A stretch of DNA of 64,000 bases from CBDDHT01 sp965227905 (GCA_965227905.1 OZ245780.1:4402001-4466000); one strand, 5' to 3'; shown: positions 42,734-52,563, counted from the stretch's first letter. Notes: generated from the sequence alone by a model not told the origin. A program made the numbers and translations.

Positions 42734-44167
42734 TCAGCTTGTGAGAGTTGAAGGATCTGCAACCGGCCGTTTGGTCTCGTCCATTTCCGCCAGCACCTGT
42801 TCCAGACTATGGGCAACTTCCAGAATAAAGGCGTCCGAGCCATTCGGCCCAACAACCTGAATACCGAATGGCATGCCCAGATGGTCAACACCGCACGGAA
42901 TAACACATGAACAAGGGATCGCCATGGTGAGCCCATAGCTAATCGCCAGCCAGCGCATATAGGTTGGCATCGTCTCGCCGTTCATCTCCTCGACATAGCG
43001 CTGTTCGTGTGGAAACGGACTGATAGACGTTGCAGGACAGATCAGCACATCGCTATCGGCGAAGAAGCTCAGGAAGTTCTTATAGATCTTCGATTGTTCT
43101 GTATAAGCCCTTGCAACATCGGACGCTGAAAACTCAAGCCCGCGCTCGGTGTTGTCGATCACATTGGGCCCGAGCAATTCCCTGTGGTTCTCTAGCCTCT
43201 CGCCATGCGCGGCGACGTAAAGCACCCCGCGCTGAACCTCGAATGTGTCGTGCACGTCGCCAAGATCCGGATCGCGCGCCTGTGCTTCGGCAAAAACATG
43301 GCGAAAAGCACTGACCTTTGTCTCGAAGACATCTCTGATCGCATTGTCGATCGGAGCCGCCCCCAGATCCGTGGATATCGCGGCACGTAGAGACGACAAA
43401 TCAGCGCCTGCCAACGTGTCTGGAATTCCCAGCCCGTCGCCGCTCGAAAACGGATCGCGCTTGTCGTAATCGAGCTGCGCTTTGAGCAGCAAATGCGTAT
43501 CTGCGACAGTGCGGCCCATCGGCCCAAGAACGGAGGACGGGGAAAGTGCGACCGGCCGTGTCGTTCCAGGCACAACGCCCGGCGATGGACGATAACCAAC
43601 AACACCGCAATAGCCGGCCGGCGTCCGCAAGCTGCCCCCATGATCGGAACCCGTTGCCAGCGGAACCATGCCTGCTGCCAGTGCAACCGCAGATCCACCG
43701 GAGGATCCACCGCAAGTCTTTGAGGGATCGAACGGATTGCCCGTTGCTCCGAACACCCGATTAGTCGTATTCGCACCGGCACCGAATTCCGGTGTATTCG
43801 TCTTTCCCAGAATAACGCCGCCGCTCGCCCTGACATTGGCCACCATCGGATCGTCGTCTTCAGGGACGGTATTCTCATAGAGAAGCGAACCATAGGTGGT
43901 TCGCAAACCTGCCGTTGCCTGCAAGTCTTTGACACCGATCGGAAGGCCGTGCAGCAGGTCGAGATCGTCGCCGGACATTACAGAGGCTTCGGCTTTTTCA
44001 GCATCTTCCCTGGCAGCCTCCACATCCATAGCGACCATCGCGTTCAGCGTTTCGTTGGTCTTCTCGATACGGTCGAGGCAACTGTCGAGCAGTTCAACCG
44101 GTGAAAGCTCTTTCGTGCCGATGCGGCGACGTGCCTCTACTGCAGTCAGATCGCAAGGTTCGCTCAT
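42734..44167 (-). CDS. Amidase-signature family enzyme
   Basis: 477 residues. The catalytic triad is complete with family spacing: K80 in PIGVKD, cis-Ser S155 in GGSSGGS and nucleophile S179 in GSDHGGS (24 residues apart). Hydrolyses a carboxylic amide to acid and ammonia; substrate unknown. The start ATG overlaps the stop of the upstream M20 gene (44164) in an ATGA junction, so the pair is translationally coupled. First residues resemble stand-alone amidases rather than GatA; no GatB/GatC partner here. Confidence 0.9.
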   Translation of the reverse strand: MSEPCDLTAVEARRRIGTKELSPVELLDSCLDRIEKTNETLNAMVAMDVEAAREDAEKAEASVMSGDDLDLLHGLPIGVKDLQATAGLRTTYGSLLYENTVPEDDDPMVANVRASGGVILGKTNTPEFGAGANTTNRVFGATGNPFDPSKTCGGSSGGSAVALAAGMVPLATGSDHGGSLRTPAGYCGVVGYRPSPGVVPGTTRPVALSPSSVLGPMGRTVADTHLLLKAQLDYDKRDPFSSGDGLGIPDTLAGADLSSLRAAISTDLGAAPIDNAIRDVFETKVSAFRHVFAEAQARDPDLGDVHDTFEVQRGVLYVAAHGERLENHRELLGPNVIDNTERGLEFSASDVARAYTEQSKIYKNFLSFFADSDVLICPATSISPFPHEQRYVEEMNGETMPTYMRWLAISYGLTMAIPCSCVIPCGVDHLGMPFGIQVVGPNGSDAFILEVAHSLEQVLAEMDETKRPVADPSTLTS

Positions 44168-45582
44168 GGCCTGTAGCCCCTCTCTTCATCGCCAAGATCC
44201 CAGTAGACGCCCGCTATCAAGGCCATGCCTTCGCGCATCAGAGGTTTGAGAACATGCTCGTTCGGCGCATGTTGCGAGCATGCCATGTAACTCATCGGCA
44301 ACCACGCGAACGGCATTGCAAGTTCGGTCTGGATAATGCCTGTCACGTTCGAACCGCCCGAACACGGCACCACACCACAATCGCCGCGCTCTGAGCGGTC
44401 GACGGCATCCTTGAGCCAGGATGCCCAGGGATGATCCGGATCGGTCCGGCCGGGCTCGAACATTCCGCGATTGGAGGCCGGCGGCTCTTCGATAATCACC
44501 TGATGGAAACCGCGTTCGTCCAGATGAGCACGAAGCGCCGGAACGATATCGTCGGACTTGGTCTCGATGGCATGTCGCAACTGGCAGGTTGCCCGCGCCC
44601 GTGGCGGAATGGCGTTGACGGGTTTCGCAGGCGTGCCGATCTCATACGCAAGAATGTCGAAGCTGTTCCAGGCACTGACTTTCTGACCGCGATTGAGCCC
44701 CGGCTCGCCCCAGTCATCATCGATATCCGGTGCGTTTGCACCGGCATCGCGTTCAACGAGCGCCGCGGCATCGAGAACACTCTGCGGAACTCCGCTCGGC
44801 CGCCATGCATCCACGAGGATGCGTCCCTTCGGATCGGTGATTGTCGCCAGTGCATTGCAGAGAATGGCGCCGGGGCTCTGCAACAGCCCGCCCCAGTTGC
44901 CGGAATGATGGCCACCCTCGCGCAAATCGACGACGAGATCGAAGTTGCGGCAACCACGGTTGCCAAGCGAGATATTGGGTTTTCGCATGTCCGCACGCGG
45001 ACCGTCCGATGCAAAATAGGCGTCCGCTGCAAAGGCCTCGCGGTTCGCCACGATCACGTCGCGGAAACCTTTCGAGCCATTCTCTTCGCCCATCTCAATG
45101 ACGAATTTCGAATTGAACCCCAGCGAGCCGCGCGTCTCGATAACCGCTTCCAGCGCTGCCAGATGCGCCAGATGCTGACCCTTATTATCCGCTGTGCCGC
45201 GACCATAGACACGGTCGCCGTCGAACGAAAGCGCCCACGGGTTGCGGTCCTGTTCCCACTCCCCTTCCTGGCCCCGCACGACATCGCCATGGCCGTAGCC
45301 GAGAATGGTCGTCAGATCGTCCCCCTCGTGACGCGTTGCGAGGAAGACCGGGCCGCATCCAGGGAATGGGTTTTCATAGACCGTGCATTCATATCCCAGA
45401 CGCTCGAAAGCCGGGGTCATCGCATCGACGCAATATTGCTCAAGTTCGCTGACCCGGTTCGTAACCTGACTCTCGGTGGGAATGGCAACAAGCTTGTTTA
45501 GTGCCGGATAGTAGCCTTCATCTTCATCGTCATAGAATGCGAGAATGCGTTCAATGGCGCCTTCACGCGTTGACTCAGCCAT
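44164..45582 (-). CDS. M20-family metallopeptidase, copy 2
   Basis: 472 residues from the ATG at 45582, which overlaps the stop of copy 1 (45575); a longer start at 45621 would overlap more. Zinc/catalytic motifs are complete: GYGHGDVV, GRGTADNKGQ, the Glu pair in MGEENGSKG, SDGPR and the terminal SQHAPNEH. The lid domain insertion (GGHHSGNWGG) is present. Amidohydrolase acting on a peptide or N-acyl amino acid, cytoplasmic. Clearly homologous to copy 1 upstream. Confidence 0.92.
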   Translation of the reverse strand: MAESTREGAIERILAFYDDEDEGYYPALNKLVAIPTESQVTNRVSELEQYCVDAMTPAFERLGYECTVYENPFPGCGPVFLATRHEGDDLTTILGYGHGDVVRGQEGEWEQDRNPWALSFDGDRVYGRGTADNKGQHLAHLAALEAVIETRGSLGFNSKFVIEMGEENGSKGFRDVIVANREAFAADAYFASDGPRADMRKPNISLGNRGCRNFDLVVDLREGGHHSGNWGGLLQSPGAILCNALATITDPKGRILVDAWRPSGVPQSVLDAAALVERDAGANAPDIDDDWGEPGLNRGQKVSAWNSFDILAYEIGTPAKPVNAIPPRARATCQLRHAIETKSDDIVPALRAHLDERGFHQVIIEEPPASNRGMFEPGRTDPDHPWASWLKDAVDRSERGDCGVVPCSGGSNVTGIIQTELAMPFAWLPMSYMACSQHAPNEHVLKPLMREGMALIAGVYWDLGDEERGYRP

Positions 45583-46990
45583 TTCGTGGCAATCCCTCTT
45601 CGCCAAGATCCCAATAGACACCTGCCATTACGGACATCGCACTTCGCGTAACAGGCATGAGAATATGCTCATCCGGTGCATGCTGTGAGCAGGCACCATA
45701 GGAATGCGGGATCCAGATCGCCGGCATCCCGAGGATTTCCGTGAACACATCGTTCCCGATCGAGCCACCCATGCTGGGCAATATGGCGGGCATACGCCCA
45801 TCTGTCTTTTCGATCGACTGGCAGACCCAACGTGACCAGGGATGATCGACATCCGTCTGTGTGGCGAAGAATCCTCCGGTATTGGCCGGCGGCGGGGGCT
45901 CGATTGAAACTGAATCAAACCCAAGAGCATCGAGATGCTTGCGCAGGGCCGGGACGATTTGATCCCGGTCCGTGCCGACCACATAGCGGAGCTGGCAGTG
46001 CGCCCAGGCGCGATGCGGGATGGCATTGACGGGTTTTTCCGGTGTCCCAATCTTAAGCGCCAGAACCTCGAAGCTATTCCAGGCATAGACCTTCTCAGCA
46101 GGCGTCAAGCCGGGTTGCCCCCACTCCGGATCGATTTCAGGTGCTTCGGGCCCGGCTTCGATTGTCACGTCCTTGAGGGCGACGCGAACGGAATTCTTGA
46201 TCGGCGGCGGTAGCCACTCCTTGATCTGGATCTCGCCTTTTTCATTGATGATCGAAGATATGGCGTGCGACAGAATCACGGATGGGCTTGCCAGGAGACC
46301 GCCCCAGTTGCCGGAATGATGGCCGCCGTCACGCAGCTCGCAGACGAGATCAAAGTTTATGGTTCCGCGATTGCCGAGGCAGATCGTCGGACGATCCGGG
46401 GAAACACGCGGGCCATCAGAGCCGATGAAAACATCGGCGGAGAAGGCATCCTTTTCCGCGCGAACCACATCCCGCAATCCTTTCGAGCTGTTCTCCTCGC
46501 CCATCTCGATCAGGATTTTCGCGTTGAAACCAAGATTGCCGCGTTCCTGGATGACAGCATTCAAAGCCGCCATATTGACTGTGTGCTGCCCCTTATTGTC
46601 TGCGGTTCCCCGACCATAGAGCTTGTCGCCATCGCGCGCAGTGACCCACGGTCCCTCACCCTTGGTCCACTGCTCGTCGAGACCTTGAATCACATCGCCA
46701 TGGCCATAGCCGAGAACGGTCGGATAGGCATCGCTCTCATGGCGCGAGGCCAGCAGGAACGGACCTGCATCTTCAAAAGGGTTTTCGTAGGTTGTGCAAA
46801 CGAAGCCCATGGCCTCGAATGCGGGTATCATCTCCTCTTTCAGATATCGATGGAGATGGGGGAGGCCTTCCGATCTCTGGCTCTCCGTCGGAATGGCTAC
46901 ACGCCGGGCCATCTCGCTTTCAAATGTTCCGCTGTCAAAGTAATCAAGCGCCCGATCAATGGCTCCCTGCCGGCTCGGCGTTTCGCTCAC
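45575..46990 (-). CDS. M20-family metallopeptidase, copy 1
   Basis: 471 residues, start GTG at 46990, fifteen bases after the ATPase gene. Motifs parallel copy 2: GYGHGDVI, GRGTADNKGQH, MGEENSSKG, SDGPR, GGHHSGNWGG and CSQHAPDEH. The two copies align along their length with the same landmarks, which points to a tandem duplication with probable divergence of substrate range. Its first half (ERRVAIPTESQRS-like region) aligns with copy 2 as well. Confidence 0.92.
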   Translation of the reverse strand: MSETPSRQGAIDRALDYFDSGTFESEMARRVAIPTESQRSEGLPHLHRYLKEEMIPAFEAMGFVCTTYENPFEDAGPFLLASRHESDAYPTVLGYGHGDVIQGLDEQWTKGEGPWVTARDGDKLYGRGTADNKGQHTVNMAALNAVIQERGNLGFNAKILIEMGEENSSKGLRDVVRAEKDAFSADVFIGSDGPRVSPDRPTICLGNRGTINFDLVCELRDGGHHSGNWGGLLASPSVILSHAISSIINEKGEIQIKEWLPPPIKNSVRVALKDVTIEAGPEAPEIDPEWGQPGLTPAEKVYAWNSFEVLALKIGTPEKPVNAIPHRAWAHCQLRYVVGTDRDQIVPALRKHLDALGFDSVSIEPPPPANTGGFFATQTDVDHPWSRWVCQSIEKTDGRMPAILPSMGGSIGNDVFTEILGMPAIWIPHSYGACSQHAPDEHILMPVTRSAMSVMAGVYWDLGEEGLPRNG

Positions 46991-47005
46991 AACTCTGCGC
47001 TCCTC

Positions 47006-47977
47006 TTAGCTTTTTGCAGCACTCTCATCGTAGAGATGGCATTCGACATGACCGCCATTGACCGCTATCGGCGTCGGCGCGACCGTCTTGCATTTGTCCA
47101 TCACCTGAGTGCAGCGGGGATGGAATGTGCATCCTGAAGGTGGCTCGACCGGATTGGGATAGGCTGCGCCAAGCTGTGTATCAGGGATGCTCATGCTTGG
47201 ATCGGGTGTCAGCACCGAATCCAGAAGAACCTTGGTGTAAGGGTGCTTCGGCGCCGAAAAGAGCGTCTCTGTATCGGCCTCCTCGACGATGCGACCAAGA
47301 TACATGACGGCGACCCGTGTCGCCATATGTTCGACCACCGCAAGGTTGTGACTGATGATCACATATGTGAGGCCGAACTCACTTCTCAAATCCTGCAGGA
47401 GATTCAGAATCTGCGATTGAACCGAGACATCGAGAGCCGACGTCGGTTCGTCGCAAATGACGACCTGCGGTCGGTTGATCAAGGCCCTGGCAATCGCCAC
47501 GCGCTGGCGCTGGCCGCCCGAAAGCTGGTTCGGAAAATTATTGTAAACGCGCCTCGGAAGGCCGACGAGTTCCATCATCTCCTCGGCTCGGCGCTTTTGC
47601 TCTGCCTGATCGCTGCCCCCTTGGACACGCAACGGCAGCGTAATGATATTACCGATCGACTTTCGCGGATTGAGTGAGGAATAGGGATCCTGAAAGATCG
47701 GCTGCAACAGACTGGCCACCTCAAGGCGTCCCAGACTGCTCACCGGCTTGCCATCAACGTCGATGGTGCCGGCCGTTGGCGGCAACAGACCCAGCATGAT
47801 CTTAGCAAGCGTCGTCTTACCGCATCCCGACTCGCCGACAAGCCCGACGACATCGCCACGCGAAACCTTCAGATCCACGCCATTGACCGCGTGCAGTGGC
47901 TTCTTCTCGCGCATGAATCCCGCGGAGATGTAGAAGGTGCGAGTAACACCTTCTGCTTCGATTACCGTCTCACTCAT
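47006..47977 (-). CDS. Peptide ABC transporter ATPase (DppF/OppF type)
   Basis: 323 residues. Walker A GESGCGKT, signature LSGGQRQRV, Walker B VVICDEPTSALD, plus the C-terminal oligopeptide/dipeptide extension (AYPNPVEPPSGCTFHPRC). Energises import together with the paralogue at 47974. Its ATG overlaps the stop of that gene by four bases (ATGA). Confidence 0.95.
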   Translation of the reverse strand: MSETVIEAEGVTRTFYISAGFMREKKPLHAVNGVDLKVSRGDVVGLVGESGCGKTTLAKIMLGLLPPTAGTIDVDGKPVSSLGRLEVASLLQPIFQDPYSSLNPRKSIGNIITLPLRVQGGSDQAEQKRRAEEMMELVGLPRRVYNNFPNQLSGGQRQRVAIARALINRPQVVICDEPTSALDVSVQSQILNLLQDLRSEFGLTYVIISHNLAVVEHMATRVAVMYLGRIVEEADTETLFSAPKHPYTKVLLDSVLTPDPSMSIPDTQLGAAYPNPVEPPSGCTFHPRCTQVMDKCKTVAPTPIAVNGGHVECHLYDESAAKS

Positions 47978-48987
47978 GCCGCACCCTTCGTGGCTACATT
48001 GGCTGCCGATTGATCCGGCGTCAGCACACAGCGATATTCATGACCGTCTTCGACCGCGGGGCGCAGTTCAACGTTTTCCGTATGGCAGGAATCTTGAGCG
48101 TAAGCACATCGGCTTGCAAAGTGACATCCTCGCATGGTTCCGACGAGTGATGGTACGATCCCAGGAATCGCGCCGAGATGAGCACCGCGCGCTGTCTTTC
48201 CGGGGATCGGAATGCAATCGAGCAGTCCTTGCGTGTAAGGATGGGTCGGAGCCGTAAAGACCTGAGTGGCAGTTCCGGTTTCGACGACTTGTCCCGCATA
48301 CATCACCGCAACCCGGTCCGCCACACGTGCCACAACCCCCAGATCATGGGTTATCAGTAAGAGGCTCATGTCAAACTCGCTCTTCAGCTCGGCGAGAAGC
48401 AAGAGGATTTGAGCCTGAATTGTGACGTCGAGCGCCGTTGTCGGCTCGTCCGCAATGATGAGATCCGGTCCGCACATCAGTGCCATGGCGATCATGACGC
48501 GCTGGCGCAGCCCGCCTGACAGCTGATGCGGATATTGTGTAAGACGGCTCTTTGCCGCCGTGATCCCGACTTTCTCCAAAAGGTAGACTGCTCTGTCCTC
48601 CGCCTCGGCATACGGCACCTTGCGATGGCGTAGCAGAGTTTCGGTGAGCTGATTGCCGATCGTATAGGCCGGGTTCAGCGAGGTCATCGGCTCTTGGAAG
48701 ATCATGGACATCCGGTCGCCGCGGATGTCGGACATGGCCCTCTCTTTGAGTCCGTTCAACGACTGGCCATCGAGTTCGAGCTTGTCGGCCGTTCGCGTCG
48801 CCGCGCCTGGCAGCAGGTTCATGAGCGCCAGTGCGGTCATGGATTTTCCACAACCCGACTCGCCCACAATGGAGAGCGTCTCTCCCCTGTCGATATGAAT
48901 GTCGATACCCTGTACCGCCCGCAGAATTCCGCTCGGGACCTTGATATCGACCTTGAGTTTTTCCGCCTCGAGAATACGCTCCGCCAC
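47974..48987 (-). CDS. Peptide ABC transporter ATPase (DppD/OppD type)
   Basis: 337 residues, start GTG at 48987 (AAGGAA upstream). Walker A GESGCGKS, signature LSGGLRQRV, Walker B IADEPTTALD and the C-terminal CHFASRCAYAQDSC region of OppD-type subunits, a cysteine-rich segment related to the iron-sulfur site of some OppD proteins. Pairs with the DppF-type ATPase. Confidence 0.95.
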   Translation of the reverse strand: MAERILEAEKLKVDIKVPSGILRAVQGIDIHIDRGETLSIVGESGCGKSMTALALMNLLPGAATRTADKLELDGQSLNGLKERAMSDIRGDRMSMIFQEPMTSLNPAYTIGNQLTETLLRHRKVPYAEAEDRAVYLLEKVGITAAKSRLTQYPHQLSGGLRQRVMIAMALMCGPDLIIADEPTTALDVTIQAQILLLLAELKSEFDMSLLLITHDLGVVARVADRVAVMYAGQVVETGTATQVFTAPTHPYTQGLLDCIPIPGKTARGAHLGAIPGIVPSLVGTMRGCHFASRCAYAQDSCHTENVELRPAVEDGHEYRCVLTPDQSAANVATKGAA

Positions 48988-48999
48988 GCAATAAGTTCC

Positions 49000-49920
49000 T
49001 TAGTTTCTGTTTTCGGGAGCGGTCACGTCACGGATGCCGTCACCGAGCAAATTGATCGAGAGCACGAGCGCGAACAGCGCCACACCCGGAATGGCGATGA
49101 GCCAGGAATCGAAGAACATCAGACCTTTCGCCTCGGAGATCATGAGCCCCCAGCTTGGTTCCGGCGGTTGAACGCCAAGCCCAAGGAAAGACAAGGCCGC
49201 TTCCAGCAGGATCGCATGTGCCATTTCAAGCGTCGCAACAACGATGAGATGGTTCACGATATTCGGCATGATCTCGGTCAAAAGGATGCGCGGCGTCGAA
49301 CAGCCAAGCGCCTGAGCCGCCGCGACGAAATCGCGGCTTCGTATTTGCTGGGTCGCACTGCGCATGACCACGGCAAAGCGATCCCATATAAGTAATCCCA
49401 GAACCCATATGACAACGGTCAGTGAAGAGCCCACAAGACTCACGACCGCGAGCGCCACCAGAACCACCGGCATCGATAACCGGGTGGTGATGATGAAATT
49501 GACGACCATATCGACCCGGCCGCCGAAATAGCCTGCGATAACGCCGAGTGTTGTACCGATCAGGCCTGAAATGAACATGGCGGCAAAGCCAATCAGGAGT
49601 GAAATTCTCGCGCCGTGGAGGAGACGCGAGAGATAGTCGCGCCCCAACTGATCCGTCCCCAGCGGATGGTCCCAGGTCGCCTTCGCACTTTCGTGCCAGA
49701 CCGGCGGGATCAGCTTTCGGGACAGAATCTGATCGTAGGGGTCGTGCGGCGAGAGGACATCGGCAAACAGTGCCATCAGCACGATCGTCGCGAGGACGAT
49801 CCCGCCGATCACAAGCCCCGCGTGGCCGAAAACGCGCCGACGCAGCATTGCACCGGGTGACGGCTCCAGGATTTCTTCGGCAGTCGGGATACCGGCGCCG
49901 GTTCCGCTAATGCTCGCCAT
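49000..49920 (-). CDS. Peptide ABC transporter permease (DppC type)
   Basis: 306 residues. Six predicted transmembrane helices; one N-terminal helix (LVIGGIVLATIVLMALFADVLS) then a long loop DHPLGTDQLGRDYLSRL and the EAA-loop AAQALGCSTPRILLTEIMPN that docks the ATPase. Twelve bases before the ATPase gene. Confidence 0.94.
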   Translation of the reverse strand: MASISGTGAGIPTAEEILEPSPGAMLRRRVFGHAGLVIGGIVLATIVLMALFADVLSPHDPYDQILSRKLIPPVWHESAKATWDHPLGTDQLGRDYLSRLLHGARISLLIGFAAMFISGLIGTTLGVIAGYFGGRVDMVVNFIITTRLSMPVVLVALAVVSLVGSSLTVVIWVLGLLIWDRFAVVMRSATQQIRSRDFVAAAQALGCSTPRILLTEIMPNIVNHLIVVATLEMAHAILLEAALSFLGLGVQPPEPSWGLMISEAKGLMFFDSWLIAIPGVALFALVLSINLLGDGIRDVTAPENRN

Positions 49921-49921
49921 A

Positions 49922-50839
49922 TCAACTCACCCTAATGCGTGGATCGAGGAATGCGTTCAGCATGTCCGCGAGGAAAGTCAGAATGATATAGAAGATGCTG
50001 AGAACGAGGACGATGGCCTGCATCATCGGCAGGTCGGCCCGCTGGATCGATTCCCAGGCGAGAAAGCCGAGGCCGTTAATCGCAAAGATCGTCTCGATGA
50101 CGATCGATCCGCCCAGCATGAAGCCGAACTGAACGGCAGCAAGCGAGACCACGGGAATGATCGCGTTTCTGAGCGCATGCTTGAAAAGCGTCGTCGCTGG
50201 CCGGAGGCCTTTCGCACGCGCGGTCCGAATGTAATCGGACGATAGAACATCGAGCATGCCTGCCCGCGTCAACCGCATCACGGCTGGGGTTACGTAATAA
50301 CCCAGCGCAACCGACGGCATTACGAAATTGAGCCAGCTGTCTGTGCCGGTAATCGGCAGGAGACGCCAAGTGATCCCGAACCAGAGCATCAAGGTCAGAG
50401 CAAACCAGAAGCTCGGCATGGCCTGCCCGATGACAGCGAGGGTCAGGGCGAAGCGGTCGATAAGACTGTTTGGACGAATCGCAGCGACAACACCGAGCGG
50501 GATCGCGAGGATGAGCGCGAAAGAGAGCGCACATGCACCGAGGAGCATGGTCGTCGGCAGCCGCTCGAAGATGACGCTTCCGACATCAGTCTTCAGATAA
50601 TGTGAGGTTCCAAAATCGCCTTGTACGGCGCGATAAAGCCACTCGAGATACTGTATGAAAATCGGTCGGTCATAGCCGTAGAATGCACGGATACTCTTGA
50701 TATCCTCCTCGGTCGCGGCCTCACCTGCAAGCGCCATGGCAGGGTCGCCGGAAAGATAGATCATAGAGAAGGTTATCAGGGAGACGGTCAGGGCGACGAG
50801 AATTGCCACACCGAGTCGCTTCAGAGCATATTTTAGCAT
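49922..50839 (-). CDS. Peptide ABC transporter permease (DppB type)
   Basis: 305 residues. Opens with the LKRLGVAILVALTVSLITFSMI helix typical of DppB/OppB, six helices, and the EAA motif RTARAKGLRPATTLFKHALRNA near residue 205. Separated by one base from the DppC-type gene. Confidence 0.94.
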   Translation of the reverse strand: MLKYALKRLGVAILVALTVSLITFSMIYLSGDPAMALAGEAATEEDIKSIRAFYGYDRPIFIQYLEWLYRAVQGDFGTSHYLKTDVGSVIFERLPTTMLLGACALSFALILAIPLGVVAAIRPNSLIDRFALTLAVIGQAMPSFWFALTLMLWFGITWRLLPITGTDSWLNFVMPSVALGYYVTPAVMRLTRAGMLDVLSSDYIRTARAKGLRPATTLFKHALRNAIIPVVSLAAVQFGFMLGGSIVIETIFAINGLGFLAWESIQRADLPMMQAIVLVLSIFYIILTFLADMLNAFLDPRIRVS

Positions 50840-50973
50840 CGTCGCACCCCACCGACAGGATCAATCGGCCCCCAATCAGGAAAGATTGAGCACAGCGAGA
50901 TTGATCTGTTCCCCAAAGCCAGAGCATCGGATCGGTCCCGAATGGGACACGGACTGCTCCAGACCGAAGTAAT

Positions 50974-51007
50974 AACCGTCCGGCCCAAACGCGCAGGCCG
51001 GACGGTT
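50974..51007 (-). promoter_or_regulatory. 12-bp stem-loop between binding protein and permease genes
   Basis: AACCGTCCGGCC (50974-50985) and GGCCGGACGGTT (50996-51007) pair perfectly with a 10-base loop, 20 bp past the binding-protein stop on the minus strand. No strong T tract on that strand. Such structures commonly stabilise the upstream binding-protein message, giving more binding protein than permease. Confidence 0.6.
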
Positions 51008-51027
51008 TTCTTAGATAGCGTCGCCGC

Positions 51028-52563
51028 TTACTTCCACTTGGCTGTGTAGAAGCGCGGGATTTCGTCCGGTGTCGTTGTGAAGTCGAGATCCTTCGACCAG
51101 ACATAGTACTTGGCATAGGTGAACATCGGCAGCCAGTAGACTTCACCGGAAATCTTGCCCAGAGCCTTCTTGTAAAGCTCCAGACGCTTTTCCTTGTCTA
51201 CGGTCGTCGCTGCTTCTTCCACCCACGCATTGACTTCCTTGTCCTTAGCCGGATCGTCACGGCTTCCGGCGAAGAAGACGCTGACGATGGCCGACGCATC
51301 GGGAATCGAGTTCGAACCCCATGTCATGTGGTTGATCGGCGGAACGCCTTTCCACACCAGATCACGCAGCGCGCGATACTGCATGTAATGCAGCTTGGCC
51401 TTCATGCCGACTTTCGCGAGATCGCCAATAACGGCTTCCGTGAACTCGCGCTGGCGATAGGCATAGATATCGAACTCAAATCCATCCGGATAACCGGCTT
51501 CTTTGAGCAGAGCCTTTGCCTTCTCTGGATTGTAATCCCACTTCGGCACGTCCTGGACGCAACCGAACTGGTCGGGATGACACGCAGAGTGAATGACCAC
51601 CGATGCCGGTCCGACAAGGTTTTTGGTGATAGCCTCGCGGTTAATGGCGTGAGCCACGGCCATGCGGACCTTCTTGTCCTTGAACTGCTTGTTCTTCGAG
51701 GATCCGTCGACATCGAACGACATGTAGGAAACGCGGAATGTCTTCGCGTTCTCAACCGTCACAGCAGGATTTTCGGAAAGACGCTCGGCCTGTTCCTTCG
51801 GCACGTCCCAGATCCAGTCGAGACCACCGGTCAGCAATTCCGCCAACTGTGTGTTCATTTCCTTGATCGTACGGAACTTGATGTTGCCGATTGAAGGCTT
51901 GCCCTTGGGACCATCGAAATAGGCGTCGTTCTTCTGCCAGAGAACATAATCGCCCGACTTGGTCTCTTTCCACTTGTAGGGGCCGGTGCCGACCGGGTTG
52001 ACAGCACCATAGTCTTTTTTGCCGTCAGCCTTCTTCGGCGCATTGTCGTAGTGCCCTGAGGGCATCATGAAGACAACGTTGGCGAGATAAGCGATCGCAG
52101 CCGGAAACGGCTTGCGAAGGTTGATCTTCACCTTGTGAGAGCCGAGCTTCTCGGCATTCTTCATCCAACTGACGTTCTTATATGTCAAAACGCCATTGGC
52201 TTTATCCGAGACGTGATTGACCGTGTAGACCACATCATCTGCGTCGAAGTCGGAACCGTCGTGGAATTTCACGCCTTTGCGCAATTCGGCTTCGATGGTG
52301 AGATTGTCGATCCATTTCCAGCTTGTCGCCAGCAATGGTTTGAACTCACCTGACACGGCATCGCGGAACATCAGGCCATCCCAGCCCATGTGTCCCATGA
52401 TCACGAGTTCACGTGTACGGTTGTAGTATGGATCGACGACAGTCACTTCCCGGTCTGTCGACCAGTTCAGCGTGTCATCCTTTTTGCCGGCTTGGGCCAA
52501 GCCAACGCTTGCTGTCAACGCGACGGCAAACGCTCCGGCTAACAGAATCGGGTTACGCCCCAT
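51028..52563 (-). CDS. ABC transporter periplasmic peptide-binding protein (family 5)
   Basis: 511 residues. Signal peptide ending near AQA-GKKD without a lipobox, so free periplasmic protein. Family 5 marks: ATSWKWIDNLTIEAELRKGVKFHDG split as ELRKGVKFHDG, YTVNHVSD, and VRMAVAHAINREA. Supplies ligand to the DppBCDF-type importer downstream. Preceded by GAGGAG; first gene of an eleven-kilobase minus-strand operon. Confidence 0.94.
   Translation of the reverse strand: MGRNPILLAGAFAVALTASVGLAQAGKKDDTLNWSTDREVTVVDPYYNRTRELVIMGHMGWDGLMFRDAVSGEFKPLLATSWKWIDNLTIEAELRKGVKFHDGSDFDADDVVYTVNHVSDKANGVLTYKNVSWMKNAEKLGSHKVKINLRKPFPAAIAYLANVVFMMPSGHYDNAPKKADGKKDYGAVNPVGTGPYKWKETKSGDYVLWQKNDAYFDGPKGKPSIGNIKFRTIKEMNTQLAELLTGGLDWIWDVPKEQAERLSENPAVTVENAKTFRVSYMSFDVDGSSKNKQFKDKKVRMAVAHAINREAITKNLVGPASVVIHSACHPDQFGCVQDVPKWDYNPEKAKALLKEAGYPDGFEFDIYAYRQREFTEAVIGDLAKVGMKAKLHYMQYRALRDLVWKGVPPINHMTWGSNSIPDASAIVSVFFAGSRDDPAKDKEVNAWVEEAATTVDKEKRLELYKKALGKISGEVYWLPMFTYAKYYVWSKDLDFTTTPDEIPRFYTAKWK

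Noticed and set aside
44431..45501. 356-codon plus-strand frame inside the second M20 peptidase
   Set aside because: Lies wholly within a peptidase with all catalytic motifs and in a continuous minus-strand operon; the plus-strand product shows no domain.
46265..47137. 290-codon plus-strand frame over the first M20 gene and ATPase gene
   Set aside because: Crosses the junction of two well supported minus-strand genes and encodes nothing recognisable.
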